A DNA stretch of 64,000 nucleotides from Amaurobius ferox (taxonomy: Eukaryota > Arthropoda > Arachnida > Araneae > Amaurobiidae): NCBI GenBank assembly GCA_951213105.1, contig OX578140.1, positions 116,358,653-116,422,652 of the forward strand, read 5' to 3'. The notes below the pieces were generated by a model. That model saw nothing but the letters and a program-made list of their open reading frames with translations, did not search any database and had not been told where the DNA came from. Made by a program: the position numbers and the translations under genes. Shown here piece by piece: positions 1 through 11,431 of this stretch (the first letter of the stretch is position 1; the number at the start of each line of letters is the position of its first letter).

Positions 1-1254
1 AATTTGATGAAATTTTGTGGATAGCCTTGAAATAGCCCCTCATAAATTTAGCCCAAGCTTCAAGTATCTAAGACTAGGGGTTGTCCAGATAATAATGAAA
101 ATCGAAACTTTTTCCTAGGAGTTCTACTCTCTTAACTCCGTGGTTTATCCTAACGAAAAACGTTTTGGAAAACGTCCTTGAAAAACGTAACGAAACGTAA
201 CGAAAAACGTCCTTGAAAAACGTTTGAAAGTGAATTAAAACTTTATCTTTGAGTTTGGTGGAAGATTTTTAGCTATAATTAGTTACTTTCTGAAAATATG
301 AATTGTTTGAAACATGATTTAAATGGGAAATCTCCATAGTTTATTTTTTACAAGCTTTTACTGAACAAAAGTATAAAGAAATCAAAATGATTATTTAATT
401 TCGCAGCTTATGAGGAAGATTATATCTTATATCATGTTGCTCAGAAACACAATTAAATTAAATCTGTCTGTTAATTTTAATTATTCTTTTTTCGATTTGA
501 ATAGTAAACAAATGGATATACAAATATATTTTAGAAAAGAGCAATTTATTTTTTCTTATAGCATTTTTGACTGGATAATAACAATTACGGTCTTCAGGTT
601 TAAGCATTATTATTGATATTTTCGGAGATTAATGATTCAGGGATTATTGATATTTTCAAGTTATTATGCCATTATTTTATTATGACAAAAATTGTATAAA
701 CTCATATATTGTACATTGTACGAGTAATTTTCTACAAATACACTGGTATATCTTCTAATCTACGAGAATATAAGTAGTATAGGTATATTGGCGTATATGT
801 TTTGATATATACTGGCATATATTGGAATCAATTACTACCTTCTGGTTTAAAGATTACGGGGATCATTGATATTTTCAATTTATTACGTCATCTTTTTTAT
901 TTTGGCAAAGATTTTTGAGACTCGTATTGTAATACGGGTAATCTTCTAATGTAATAATACAGGTTGTATCTTCTAATATTCGCGTATATAAGTAGTACGG
1001 GTTCTATACAATTTTAATGCTTTCATTTTGCATATATTGATTCAATTCCTTTTTTGTTTGTAAATTTGCTTACAAAAGAGGCCAGGATGTTTTATTCTTC
1101 AAATTTGCCCGTGAAAATAATTTTTCAGAATGAGAACATATATTCTTAAACTTCTCTTTAGGAGCAATAAATTTAATAATTTAACAGAATTTGCACATGA
1201 ATTATAAGTTTCTTTATATTATATACTCCGTACGAAGAAAGGGTATGCTGCTAG
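1..1254 (+). mobile_element. Helitron-like non-autonomous element, copy 1 (5' end outside window)
   Basis: The whole stretch aligns by eye with 1515-2703, from the 'ttgtggatagccttgaaatag' block at its start to the GGTATGCTGCTAG end. It ends CTAG (1251-1254) followed by T, just after a small CCGT...-type stem, which is how Helitrons terminate (CTRR, then T). No protein is encoded. The short open frame at 410-616 is not conserved in copy 2 and is not called. The left end lies beyond the window. Helitron assignment is inference from the ends. The repeat relationship is directly visible. Confidence 0.55.
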
Positions 1255-1257
1255 TAA

Positions 1258-2703
1258 TCTGTATAAATAAAATTGAAAATCTGTCTGTCTGTCTGTCTGT
1301 TTGTATTCAGTCTGTTTGTATTGTCTGTCTGTCTGTCTGTCCGTTATCAAGGGAGAACGGCTGAACCGAATTTGAAGAAATTTTGTGGGCATCCTGGAAA
1401 TAGTCCCACTTAAAATTTAGTCCATGTTTGGAGTTTCTACGATCAGTCGTCCTCGAGATATTAGTAAAAAACGAAAATTTCGTTTGTCTCATCATCACGG
1501 GAGAACTGCTAAACCGAATTTAATGATATTTTGTGGATGGCCTTGATATAGCCCCCCATAAATTTTAGCTAAAGTTTTGAGTATCGAAGACCAGGAGTTG
1601 TCGAGATATTAATGAAAAACGAAACTTTTCCCTAGGAGTTCTACTCTCTAACTCCGTGGTTTATCCAAACGAAAAGCTTGAAAATCGTTTGAAAGTGAAT
1701 TAAAACTTTGTTTCTGAGTTTGATGAGAGATTTTTTGCGCTGATTCATCACTTTCTGAAAACATGAATTGTTTGAAACATGATTTAAATGGGAAATTTCT
1801 TTCCATGGTTTATTTTGCACAAGCTTTTACTGAACAATGAAAAGTAATAAAGAAATCAAAATAGTTATTTAATTTCGCAGTTTATGAGGAAGATTCTATG
1901 TTATATCATGTTGCTCAGAAGCGCAATTAAATTAAATCTGTCTGTTAATTTTAATTATTCTTTTTTTCGATTTGAATAATAAATAAATGGATATAAAAAT
2001 ATATTTTAGAAAAGAACGATTTGATTTTTCTTATAGCATTTTTGACTGGATAATATGAATTACGGTCTTCAAGTTTAAACGTTATTATTATTGATATTTT
2101 CGGGGATTTTTGATTCAACGATCACTGATATTTTCAAGTTATTATGCAATTATTTTATTATGACAAAAATTGTTTAAACTCATATATTGTACGTTTTACG
2201 AGTAATTTTCTACAAATACACGGCTATATCTTCTAATCTACGAGAATATAAATAGTTCAGATATATTCCCATATGTTTTGATATATATTGGCATTTATTG
2301 GAATCAATTACGACCTTATGGTATAAAGTGTACAGAGATTATTGATATTTTCAATTTATTAAGTCATCTCTTTTATTTTGGCAAAGATTTTTGAGACTCA
2401 TATTGTAATACGGGTAATCTTCTACTAAAACACTGGCATATTTTCTAATCGGAGTCAATAGTAGTACGAGATTGCATATATTGATTCAATTCTTTTTTTT
2501 TTGTAAATTTGCTTACAAAATGGGCGAGGTTGTTTAATTCTTCAGATCTGCCAGTGAAGATAACTTTGCATAGTGAGAACAGATATTCTTAAACTTCTCT
2601 TTAGGAGCAATAAATTTAATATTTTAACAGAATTTACACATGATTGCGAATTTTAAGTTTCTTTATATTATATAATCCGTACGAAGAACGGGTATGCTGC
2701 TAA
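1258..2703 (+). mobile_element. Helitron-like non-autonomous element, copy 2 (complete)
   Basis: It starts TCTGTATAAATAAAATTG, then a (TCTG)n tract (about 1280-1345), and ends GGTATGCTGCTAA plus T at 2703/2704. A stem CCGT/ACGG lies just before the end. The TC start, CTRR end and terminal hairpin match Helitrons. The hairpin is short, so the class call is moderate. It begins 3 bp after copy 1 ends, so the two are head-to-tail. A third, 3'-truncated copy is at 6321-7217 and opens with the same TATAAATAAAATTGAAAATC block. No helicase or Rep protein is present. Confidence 0.55.
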
Positions 2704-3480
2704 TAATGTATAAGATACAGTCCACGGTACTGTGTTTTTAACGTTGCATGGTACATTTGGCGATTTTCCGGATGACAACATGTAAAAATATTTCAACGTA
2801 CCCAATTAACTTATATTTCGCGCAACTCTAAATAAACAATTATCAATATCGATAGCATCTTCAATAAGCGACATAATTCATATATTAAAATATTTTAATA
2901 ATTAATTCATCAATTAGGCGTCATTTTCATTAATTTAGAGTAATTTTTGCAATTTTGACAATATTTTCTCATTGAAAAATCTTTTAAAAATGCATGGGTC
3001 ATTGGATTTAAAATTTCTGAAACCCCCAATAATTTTTCAAGTTGGTTCGTATTCTCACATTATACCTTTATCTCACGTTTATCTACTTACATTTAACTTC
3101 ATATTACATTACTTATTATTATTTTCCTCACATTTTACTACTTTCATATACAAATACAAGCTATTTATTAAAATCGATGGCCCATTTGCAACTATTTCTG
3201 ACCAACCTGCTAATTTTATGGCGCTATTAGCGATGCTCGGTGGGTTGCGATTATGGTCGTTTAGAACCTCAATCGCAATGAATGAAATTAGCATGATTGT
3301 AAACTTCAAAGCGATAACTAAAGCTTAATTTTCGAATGAATAATTTAGTCCATTTAGCTTGATGAAGTCACGGTTGGGGATTATTCCAAATCATTTATTG
3401 ATTCAAGGATACATTTAATGTTTTAAAAAAGCTTCGGAAATAACTGCAGAATATGTTACTGAATTGGAATAAGAAACTAC
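2704..3480. other. AT-rich stretch with a weak dispersed repeat
   Basis: No gene recognised. About 3180-3300 weakly resembles 6170-6290 and 46350-46440 (a shared 'ctgacc-acctg-aattttatggc' framework), suggesting an old dispersed repeat. The 118-codon open frame at 2972-3328 contains low-complexity Ile/Leu/Tyr-rich sequence and no domain I recognise. Confidence 0.3.
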
Positions 3481-3499
3481 AATACATGTTTTAATAGAT

Positions 3500-4050
3500 A
3501 CAAGTCTAGCTCGCTTGCTGTTATTACATTTTAATATAATTTCATTTTATTATAAAGCATGTTTATTAGCATGTTATATAATAGCATGTTCATTAGAATC
3601 GTGGGTGTGCAAGCAGGATACAAGGACGAGTCCACGTTTTTGGATAACTAAACACGTTTATTCACAAGCACAACGTAAACAAGAACAATACACAGAAAAT
3701 CAACACTTAAATGCTCTACTAATTTCACAGAATAAGCGATATCATTATCAAAATACTGACGAAAATAATTCACAAAACAGCTAGTGCTATTCTCAAAATG
3801 ATAAAAACCACAGTCCAATGTAGATCGTGTCTCGTCAATTCATCGACTCCCGTGCAACGGAGGGATGAGTACTTTTATAGCCTCTGTAGAAATTTTTGGA
3901 AATGTCTTCATATCTTCTAGAATAATCGTTCTATCGAGAGATGCTTCTGGAAGATTCAAGAAGTCGCCAAATTGGCGGTAAATCTCCAAATCTGCCAACC
4001 CTTCTCCGAAGTTCAAAATTCTGGTAACCCTATGTTCAAGTCATGCTCAC
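3500..4050 (-). other. Possible LTR or promoter-bearing remnant (minus strand)
   Basis: Read on the minus strand this block has heat-shock-type elements (3889-3962), then TATAAAAG (3879-3872), then about 215 bases further on an AATAAA signal (near 3660). That order of U3, TATA and polyadenylation signal would fit an LTR, or a promoter fragment joined to a transcribed tail. No TG...CA ends or target duplication could be fixed, and no coding sequence follows. The 89-codon plus-strand open frame at 3515-3784 has no recognisable domain. Confidence 0.3.
3872..3962 (-). promoter_or_regulatory. Heat-shock-element cluster with TATA box
   Basis: Positions 3945-3962 read TTCTGGAAGATTCAAGAA, a perfect four-unit heat-shock element (TTCnnGAAnnTTCnnGAA). 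A second block, TTCTAGAA plus a partial unit, is at 3915-3927, and a degenerate one (GAA..TTT..GAA) at 3889-3901. On the minus strand these lie directly upstream of TATAAAAG at 3879-3872. This is the layout of hsp70-type promoters (established knowledge of HSF sites). Whether it is active, and what it drives, is unknown. Confidence 0.5.
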
Positions 4051-4194
4051 GTCATGGACTGCTCTTTTCTTCATCTGGCCTTCGAGGCAGACGAAAGAGG
4101 AGACACCAATGACGGAATATTACGCGTTCGCAACACTGTCTTTGAACTACAGATATTAGTAAGAGAATCATACTATAGAGAGCAATCTCGCAGT

Positions 4195-4320
4195 AAACCT
4201 TTTACTTACGGGTGGGACAGCGTCAACTACAAATTAAGAACCTCTCAAAAAGACAGGTATTCGACATACCCTATCCCAAATAGTTCGATCCCCCTTTGCA
4301 GGTATTGGCGTCCACGGACG
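4195..4320 (+). mobile_element. piggyBac-type MITE, 3'-truncated
   Basis: It begins AACCTTTTACTTACGGGTGG and continues GACAGCGTC, then 'cctctcaaaaagacaggtatt', matching the complete copy at 35922-36065. The right terminal repeat is missing because the sequence runs into a family A fragment at about 4329. The flanking TTAA is mutated to GTAA. Confidence 0.5.
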
Positions 4321-4328
4321 TTCGACAT

Positions 4329-4537
4329 GAATATTTCGTTCGAATCGGTCCATTCGTTCGTCAGTTATCGTCTACACTGACACATACACGCACACACACA
4401 CACACACATCACCTCCAAAACGTTCGATTCGTGATCAGGGATGCTTGAAACGTGCTCTCCTGTCGAAAATTCGAATTCGAATTTTCGACCCCGTCACAAT
4501 ACTTTCCTTATACATTTATTGTATATAAGGAAAGTAA
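4329..4537 (+). mobile_element. Family A element, 3' end only
   Basis: Contains the family A tail: 'aatcggtccattcgttcgtc', a short (CA)n, 'cgattcgtgatcagggatgc', the near-palindrome around GAATTCGAATTTTCGAC, and the terminal ACTTTCC...GGAAAGT hairpin ending GTAA (4534-4537). The 5' two-thirds are absent. Confidence 0.8.
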
Positions 4538-4548
4538 AAAGAAAATTA

Positions 4549-4686
4549 AAACTACAGCGTGATTTTCATTAAATTATTTAAAATGAGCATGGTTTTAATT
4601 AATTTTCCGTGTTATTTTGTGCAATTACGCTCCATTTAATGTATTATGAAAGACATAAAGAGAAACTGAATTTGAGACAGCCACAA

Positions 4687-4722
<36 letters not shown>
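4549..4722 (-). mobile_element. Family B element 5' fragment next to a T tract
   Basis: Minus-strand fragment matching the 5' part of family B (compare 46930-47010 on the plus strand). On the minus strand it starts TCTGTTGTGGC at 4690, immediately after an uninterrupted run of about 32 A (T on the plus strand, 4691-4722). This is the same A-run then TCTG context as other copies. Confidence 0.5.
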
Positions 4723-4724
<2 letters not shown>

Positions 4725-5005
4725 TGTCTTATACAGCCACTTAACGCAAGCTCGAAATGATGGTTTTGCAGGCGTGGGAAAATGATTTAAGCAATAAAAT
4801 TCAATGTTTCATATCTGGTAAATTTTGCTTGTAAAGGAATCGAACTATTTTGCGTTTTACAAGTTAATGCATGAAGAAATTTATACCATTTGGAAAATTT
4901 TTGATTGAGGGACAGTATAAAATGTTACATTTCGTATTTTTCAGACAGAAACGTATCTATATGTAAAACTGTTATAAAATTATTTGTAACCTTATATGAA
5001 GAATT
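4723..5005. other. Unannotated AT-rich stretch
   Basis: Nothing recognised. No long open frame and no repeat partner seen in the window. Confidence 0.3.
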
Positions 5006-5667
5006 TTACCTTCCTTACAATACACGAATCGAAAACCGCAACTCGAGTTTTTAACGTATCCACACGTTTCGAGCACCCTAGAACCTGAAAAAGGATTTTT
5101 AGTGTGACGGCTGTTTCTATGCGTGTGTCTGTGCAATGTAGCTAAAAACTAACTCCAGTCTAGCTAAAAACTAATAGACAAAATATAACAAATTTTGGTT
5201 ACTCGTGGGTTACCATGGTGCTGACTAGATATTGCTACGGTTCATGAAAAAAAGAACCTGACTTTTTCTGCCAAATGACCTGGAATACTCTACAGTTGAT
5301 TAGAATTCAGTAGATTCAGAAAGAAAGAACATGTCTTTATTTTTTTTTAAATGACCCGCAAAAAGTGCCGAAATCAGAAATAAGAAACTACGTATGCTCA
5401 AATGCATTAATAAAATACTTGCTTTATACGTAATTTTTCACTGCAGGAATAATAATACCAGTCCTAACTTCAGTTCTAACTGTTCTCGAGATATTTTAAA
5501 TTTTTGTGTTTTGCTAAAATTGAAATAAAACTGCAAATTCCGCGTTATTTGAAATAATTGACCGTGCTAATGTATGCAATTAAACTCAATTTAATGAATT
5601 ATAAACGAAAGAAAAGTCTATAATGAATTTGACTCTATCGGGAAAGTCAGGTGATGCTCACATCCAA
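5006..5667 (-). mobile_element. Family B element, near full length
   Basis: On the plus strand it starts TTACC/TTCC (the 3' end) and runs through 'cgcaactcgagttttta', a (GT)-type tract, 'aaactacgtatgctcaaatg' and 'gttctcgagatattt'. It ends with GGGAAAGTCAGGTGATGC followed by CACATCCAA, which is the 5' terminus in reverse. Diverged relative to the 43-45 kb copies. Non-coding. Confidence 0.6.
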
Positions 5668-5671
5668 TTTT

Positions 5672-5975
5672 CCCAGCTAGAGTGGATATATACATTACAC
5701 AAACAGGCAAATCCCCAAACAGACACACACATAGACAGCAGTCTAAAAATGGTGTTTTCGGGTTCTAGAGTGATAGCAGCGTGTATATTCGTATATATAC
5801 GTGTTATATCAAACAGAACACAGATAGACACACACATACAGACGTCACACTAAAAATATATTTTTTGTGTTCTAAGCTGCTCGAAACATATATATCTGTC
5901 GAAAACTCGCTTTGCGATTTTCGACACGATTCCAATACTTTCTTTATACTACATACCCATGTCATTTTAGGGTAA
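5672..5975 (+). mobile_element. Family B element, 3' fragment
   Basis: Begins at the 'cagctagagtggatata' block and carries two successive '(CA)n-cagacg/cagcag' segments. It ends with TCGAAAACTCGC...GCGATTTTCGACACG and a degraded terminal hairpin ending AGTAA. It lies tail-out next to the minus copy at 5006-5667, forming an inverted pair. Confidence 0.55.
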
Positions 5976-6320
5976 GTAAACATTTGACTTAAAACCCCAA
6001 TCTTTATTTCAAACGCAAGTTTACTACGAAGCTCCTACACAATTGAAACTGTTTTTTATATTTATGTACTACCACTAACCTTAGGCGCTTTACGAGTATT
6101 TCTTATTTATTTCATCATTTCACTATCAACATCTTAATATGAGCAATTTGGGAAAATCTATGAGTTAATTTGCAAACAACGAACTGTTCCTGACCGACCT
6201 GAAACTTTTACGGCTCAATTCCGATGCTCATTTCGCCGCGATTACGATCACAGTTTAACCTTATAACTACAAAGAATAAACTAGGCTTTGAAACTATTCC
6301 TGGTGTGAAGAGAAAAGCAA
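5976..6320. other. Unannotated stretch with weak repeat similarity
   Basis: About 6170-6290 weakly resembles 3180-3300 and 46350-46440. No gene, motif or strong structure seen. Confidence 0.25.
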
Positions 6321-7217
6321 TCTATATAAATAAAATTGAAAATCTTTCTGTCGATATGTTTGTCTAATAATCACGGGAGAAAGGTTGAACTGCGTTTAAT
6401 GAAATTTTGTGAGTAGCCTTGGAATAGCTCAGCTTAACTTTTAGTCCATGTTTCGAGTTTCCGAGACCAGGGTACTCTAGATATTAATTTAAAATGCACC
6501 GATATTTTTTACGTCAATTTATTTAAAGAAAATTATATCATGCCGCTACCAATGGATTTAAATCCAATGTGTTTCTGCCGCAGACGATTTTTGTTCAACC
6601 TTTTCCCCATGTAAATACGTAATAAATATATGTATATGAAATAAATTCCATTGATATTTCTTTTTTAACTGGGCAATTTATTACGTCATTGTTTTATTTT
6701 GACAAAAATTGTTGAAACTCATATATTGTACGTAGTACGGTTAATCTTCTACAAATGCAAGGGTGTATCTTCTAATCTACGAGAATATAAGTAGTACAGG
6801 CATATATGCATATATTTTGACATATATTGGCATATATTGTAATCAATTATGGCCTTCTGGTTTAAAGATTACGAGGTCTATTGATTTATTACGTCATCTG
6901 TTTTATTTTGACAAAGATTTTTGAAACTCATATTGAAATACGGGTAATCTTCTTCTAACATAAGGGCATACCCCCCTTCTGATCTACGACAATACAAATA
7001 GTACGGGTATATCTTCAAAAACATTTGTAGCAATTTTATTTTGTCATATATTGGAATCCATTACGGCATTTATCTTTAAAGATTATGGGATTATTGATAT
7101 TTTCAATTTATTACGTCATTTGTTTTATTTTCGCAAAGATTTTAGAAATTCATATGTTGTAGTATGTGTAATATTCTATTAATACACAGGTGTATCTTCT
7201 AATATTCGCGAATACAA
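6321..7217 (+). mobile_element. Helitron-like element, copy 3 (3' truncated)
   Basis: Starts TCTATATAAATAAAATTG, like copy 2 at 1258. It shares 'cacgggagaaaggttgaac' and the repeated 'tacgtcat...ttttattttggcaaagattt' blocks. Homology stops near 'ctaatattcgcgaatac' (about 7217), before the hairpin and CTRR end. Confidence 0.5.
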
Positions 7218-7867
7218 ATTGCCGTTTAGCGTTGAACTAAAAAGTGTCGCTTACTATATTGCAATTATATTGCATACTAATTTTTGTGTAATACTACACC
7301 ATTAAATCCGAAACACTAAGTTAGGTTTTCTACATAATTGGTGTATGTCATTACACGAAAATCAGTAAGCAATACAACTAGCACCTCATTTCAGAGAAAA
7401 AAAGCACAAACACTTTTAATAGTCTAAAGGCCGATCAAAAAGCATTTTCTCAAAATGTGTTTTTCTCTTGCTTTAATACACTTTACGTAAACTCTATAGT
7501 ATCTAAATTCAGGGATTTTTGCAAGAACATAAAATCTATAATTGTAGATATAATGAACCTGAACTTTTCTATTTAAATTTCTTGGTATTTTCCCGATTGT
7601 ATTCCAATTTTAAAATGATTACGGATGTGTTTTCATTTTTTCCGTGTTATATGGTATGGGCTTTTATGGTATAGCCCAAACCCTGTTAATTATGTAGCAG
7701 TTTGATTGAGGAATTTAACTCTCAAAACAGTTTACTTCCTTTTGCTAATTGACAAAAAGTTAATTAATTTGTTTATAATCTGTTTTGTTAATTAATTTGT
7801 ATATTAAGGTCACATACTACATAATACACGTATAAGTTCACATACTACATAATACACATATTTGTAT
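7218..7867. other. Unannotated AT-rich stretch
   Basis: No gene seen. 7800-7860 has a short imperfect duplication of 'cacatactacataatacac'. Confidence 0.25.
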
Positions 7868-7985
7868 ATTCAGGACACATACTGTTCTAACTGTTCTCTT
7901 TGGTCCTGAAAAAAGGAACTTATAACGCTCTCGAAAGAATTGTTGTCACCTAACGGACTTGTGACTGATTTATACATTTTTCCTT
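7868..7985 (+). repeat. About 115-bp direct repeat, left copy
   Basis: 'ggacacatactgttctaact' through 'gacttgtgactgatttata' recurs at 9566-9690 with roughly 80% identity by eye. The two copies bracket the mariner-type element plus about 270 bp of flank. Confidence 0.6.
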
Positions 7986-8259
7986 CACGAGGCTTTGACT
8001 ATTTTTCCTCCCTCAAAACTCTTATATTTTTTACCAATAATTAAACGGTTCATATCTTCATTATTTTTAATCTCATATCAATATATTCCAAGAGCCAGTT
8101 CTCCATGTCTTCGTGGGAGTGAGAGAGACCCGTTATCATCTCGTAATGATATGACATCGTTGTTTTTCAATGGCCGATACCAAATGTTTGAGAATTTTTC
8201 GCTGTGTGTTTAAGCTCTTTTCCATCACTTGCCTCTTCACAGTTCATTCTCAGCTTTTA

Positions 8260-9563
8260 CAGAAGGTCGTTTGCACTTTATCATGGAAACAATTTTGTTA
8301 ATTAATTTTTATGCATAAAGGACGTATTTCTTGCGGCGATTTATTTCTATCTGATAGCCTTGATTCTCGACTATAGCTCCAGCTCGAAATTTTCCATGAA
8401 GGTAAACTTTTCTTAGCACCGTCATGTCAATTTTCTCCCACTCCTATTGGGAAGTTTTACAAAGTCCGTTCAGTGTTCTTGGATGGCATTTTCCTAAGGC
8501 TCGTTTTAACAAACCGAAAGCGCAAAAGTCCATAGGAGAAGCATCAGGTGATTTTACAGGTATTTCATTAAATGGGATACATTTATTCCTCTTCCTGATT
8601 ATTTATTTGCTAAATATGCGGCAGTTGACTTAGACGTGTGTCTAGAGGCTTTCTCCACATGAAGCTCAATTTTATTGATGTCCTTTCCGTATAAGGCTGG
8701 AATTTCTTCTTCAAAAATTGGTTCTAAAATATTTGTGCTGATAGTAAAGTCAATTAATTTTAGTTTTACTTGAGACTTTTTTGAGTTTTAATTTATCGTT
8801 GTAACAAAATCCGGCAACTATCATGAATGTTTTTGGAAACTTTTCTGTACATTGACGAAGCCATTTTGTACGGTCATTTTCGTCAGTTGAGCACTATAAA
8901 ATTGCTCTTTCTTTATTACAGTCACTTACATACACCCATGCCTCATCGAGTGTTACCACAAATTTCCATTTATCAGCAGCTTGGTGTTTTTCATATAATT
9001 TTCCACAATTCGATTTTCTTTCCGCAATATGCTTTGGCAAAAGCACATGAGCTTTAGATTCAAACATCTCTATAACTTCAAATCTTAATGAATGATTTTA
9101 CTTACAGTGCCAGAAGGCATTCCCGGTTTCGGTGCGATGGATGGATCTTCGGTGGATTTTCTTTTAGGATCAGAGACTTCACTTTCTGATAGTTATCCGC
9201 ATTCGAACAGTCTCTGGATGCGATTTTGCGGCTATTTTTTCATTTTTACTTTCAGCTAGACCCTTTTCCCCTTTTAAATTTAATATATTAAAAATACCTT
9301 TCTTTGAAATTCAATTGCCTCTATTTTTACACCACTTTACAATTTGTTCATATGAATATTTTTCCTAGGAAAGCGCATTTACGTAACCTTCGAGCCATCT
9401 ATCAAATTCAGGAGTCATTTTCAAAATAAATCTTTTATTCTACATTCCAATCAAAACAAAACAGTAGCAGACGATTATATTTAAAATGCCAAATCTTTAT
9501 ATCAAAATGCTAACGAGATACATAAATACAAAATCGTTTCCATAAAGTGCGACCGACCTTCTG
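8260..9563 (-). mobile_element. Mariner-type (Tc1/mariner superfamily) transposon, full length
   Basis: Terminal inverted repeats of about 35 bp bound it: CAGAAGGTCGTTTGCACTTT at 8260 and the reverse complement of CAGAAGGTCGGTCGCACTTT ending at 9563. Both are followed inward by a GGAAAC(A/G)ATTTT block. TA dinucleotides flank both ends (8258-8259 and 9564-9565), the expected target duplication. The 1304-bp length is normal for mariner elements. The single gene inside, on the minus strand, is dead. Confidence 0.85.
8290..9413 (-). pseudogene. Mariner-type transposase pseudogene
   Basis: Reading the minus strand from ATG at about 9413 gives MTPEFDRWLEGYVNAL, then YSYEQIVKWCKNRGN and AESKNEKIAAKSHPETVR. 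After frame changes come KWKFVVTLDEAWVYVSDC, KTFMIVAGFCYNDKLKL, and near the end SPDASPMDFCAFGLLKRAL. These are the DDE/D-type catalytic blocks. The first Asp is in LDEAW (about 8944). The second block reads HVEKAS (8652-8654 encode Glu where Asp is expected). The third Asp is in the MDFCAF segment (about 8530). Several frameshifts and stops make it non-functional. Exact subfamily not determined. Confidence 0.8.
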
Positions 9564-9565
9564 TA

Positions 9566-9690
9566 TTAAGGACGCATACTGTTCTAGCTGCTTTTTTTGG
9601 ACCTGAAGAAAGGGGCTTACTCGTATAACGCCCTCAACACAATTGCTGTCACCTAAGTGACTTGTGACTGCTTTATATGAGGAAATTGTG
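9566..9690 (+). repeat. About 115-bp direct repeat, right copy
   Basis: Partner of 7868-7985. It begins immediately at the right target TA of the mariner-type element: 'aaggacgcatactgttctag' through 'acttgtgactgctttata'. Confidence 0.6.
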
Positions 9691-10065
9691 TAAATTATTG
9701 ATCATTGTTAACCTTCCGTAGTATGGTCATCGTTATTTCGATTTGCTAAATGTTCCTTAATCTTTAGTTTTCAAAATCAAACAATGCATAGATAGATGTC
9801 TTGATGATACCATGTTTGGTTTTATTTTGCGTTAAATACTTACTTCTTTGTAGAAAATCACACTTTGTTCCCCACGAACTGCACTCAATGGCAGTTTTTG
9901 AAAAATAGAAAAAATGCAAATTGCAACCTCATTGAATTTAGTAACCAACCTCTTATTTGTAACCAGCAGCCCTTCAAACGCACACTGATTGATTACTTTA
10001 TAAATGTTTACTACAGAGGTCTAAAGAAGTCATGAAACGATATAAAATACAAAAAATGTTGCAAG
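9691..10065. other. Unannotated stretch
   Basis: No gene or repeat partner recognised. Confidence 0.25.
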
Positions 10066-10310
10066 ATGTGGGACAGCCTAGTGGTTAGAGCGTCGGGGAT
10101 AGCACTCGGATGACCCGAATTCGATTCCCTGATCTGCTCAAACTCTCTCCGTGTTCACATGGGAACCTTAAATATATAGGGTAGTGAGTCCTTCCTAAAG
10201 GTTGATGATAGGGGAAGGAGAGTACAGTCTCTGTTATACTGTCCCCACTGGGTTCCGACCTGAGTTGGGTGGCACTTCCCGACCGTTTAAACAGTGGGTC
10301 GAAGAAGAAG
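10066..10310 (+). mobile_element. tRNA-headed SINE
   Basis: The head has a tRNA-like internal pol III promoter: box A 'cctagtggttagagcg' and box B 'gaattcgattccc'. The body follows: '(c)atgggaacctt', 'gtccttcctaaaggttg', 'gataggggaaggagagtac', 'ccactgggttccgacctg' and 'ttgggtggcacttcccg'. The same body occurs at 27850-28115, in reverse at 31535-31616 and in reverse at 42622-42820. The tail here is GAAGAAGAAGACG-like. No protein. Confidence 0.75.
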
Positions 10311-11431
10311 ACGAAACTAGGTTGCTCAATTTCATGAAATGATATATACACGATTGGTTGCCTGAAATTTTATCAAATGACTACATAATACGGAAAATTT
10401 TAATAATAAGGTTAAATAAATTTCATAACTGAAATTCATATTTTTTGGTCTTAAAATTAGCATTAACTGAAAGATAGAAATTAGTCTCACAGATTGAAAT
10501 TAGTCACAAAGATAGCAATTCAAATAAATATTTTTGATCAGAACTATTTTGCTATTTCCATTTAAATCCCCCCTTTCAGTTCCGAATTTATTGAAAGAAG
10601 TATTTATATAATAAACTTCCAAATCGGTAAATTTATGCTTGAATAAAATAATCACATTTGATGAATTAAAATTTAAAAAAAAGAGAGAGAGATTAAAATG
10701 CGATAATTCAAACTTTCACACACAAACTATTTCAAAACACTGTATGAAACTGTCGCTCAAATTTTGTTGGAAAAATGGTTATATATTTAAATTATAATCT
10801 CCTCATTAAAATCCAAATACATGGTAAATAACTCCGTTGTATAGTTATTTTTAGTTCTTTGATTACTTATTTTTCGCAATAAAGCTCATGAATATAAAGT
10901 AAACAGACGATTTTGTGATGCAAAATTTCCTGTGAAAATGTTGTCAAGATAATTTAATACTATTATTGTTCATTCTTGTTTTATTTTGAGCAAAATAAAA
11001 TACCAAACCGAATTTGCAAGCTAGTGTATAACTGCAGTCAATTTCGGTTTATTTCGGACATTTATATAAATTAATTGGACTTTCCTTTAAATGAATTAAA
11101 ACCTTTTCTCTTATTCATAAATGCCTGATTCTATAATGAGTAATTATACAAGAGATAAATTTTCTAGATAAATAAACTGAAATATAATTCGAAATAAATT
11201 TTTAAATTGCTTTGAAAGCTCTTGAACACCTTTCTTAGTGGAACATGAATGAAAAATTTGATCTGTAAGAATAATAATTAGATTATTGTTTTCGATTATA
11301 GGTTTAGCAATTATGAATTATCAAAAAAACTTTTAATTATGATATTATTATTTCCGTCTTTCTCTGTTTTAAACTGAGGTATTGAAAGTATTATAAATTT
11401 GAAAGTTTTGTTATGAAATATTTAGCAGAAT
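10311..11431. other. AT-rich unannotated stretch
   Basis: About 1.1 kb with no open frame of note, no recognised repeat and only a short (GA)n at 10683-10691. Confidence 0.3.

Noticed and set aside
2972..3328. 118-codon open frame as a membrane-protein gene
   Set aside because: Hydrophobicity comes from AT-rich composition. No homologue recognised, no promoter, no conservation in its weak repeat partners.
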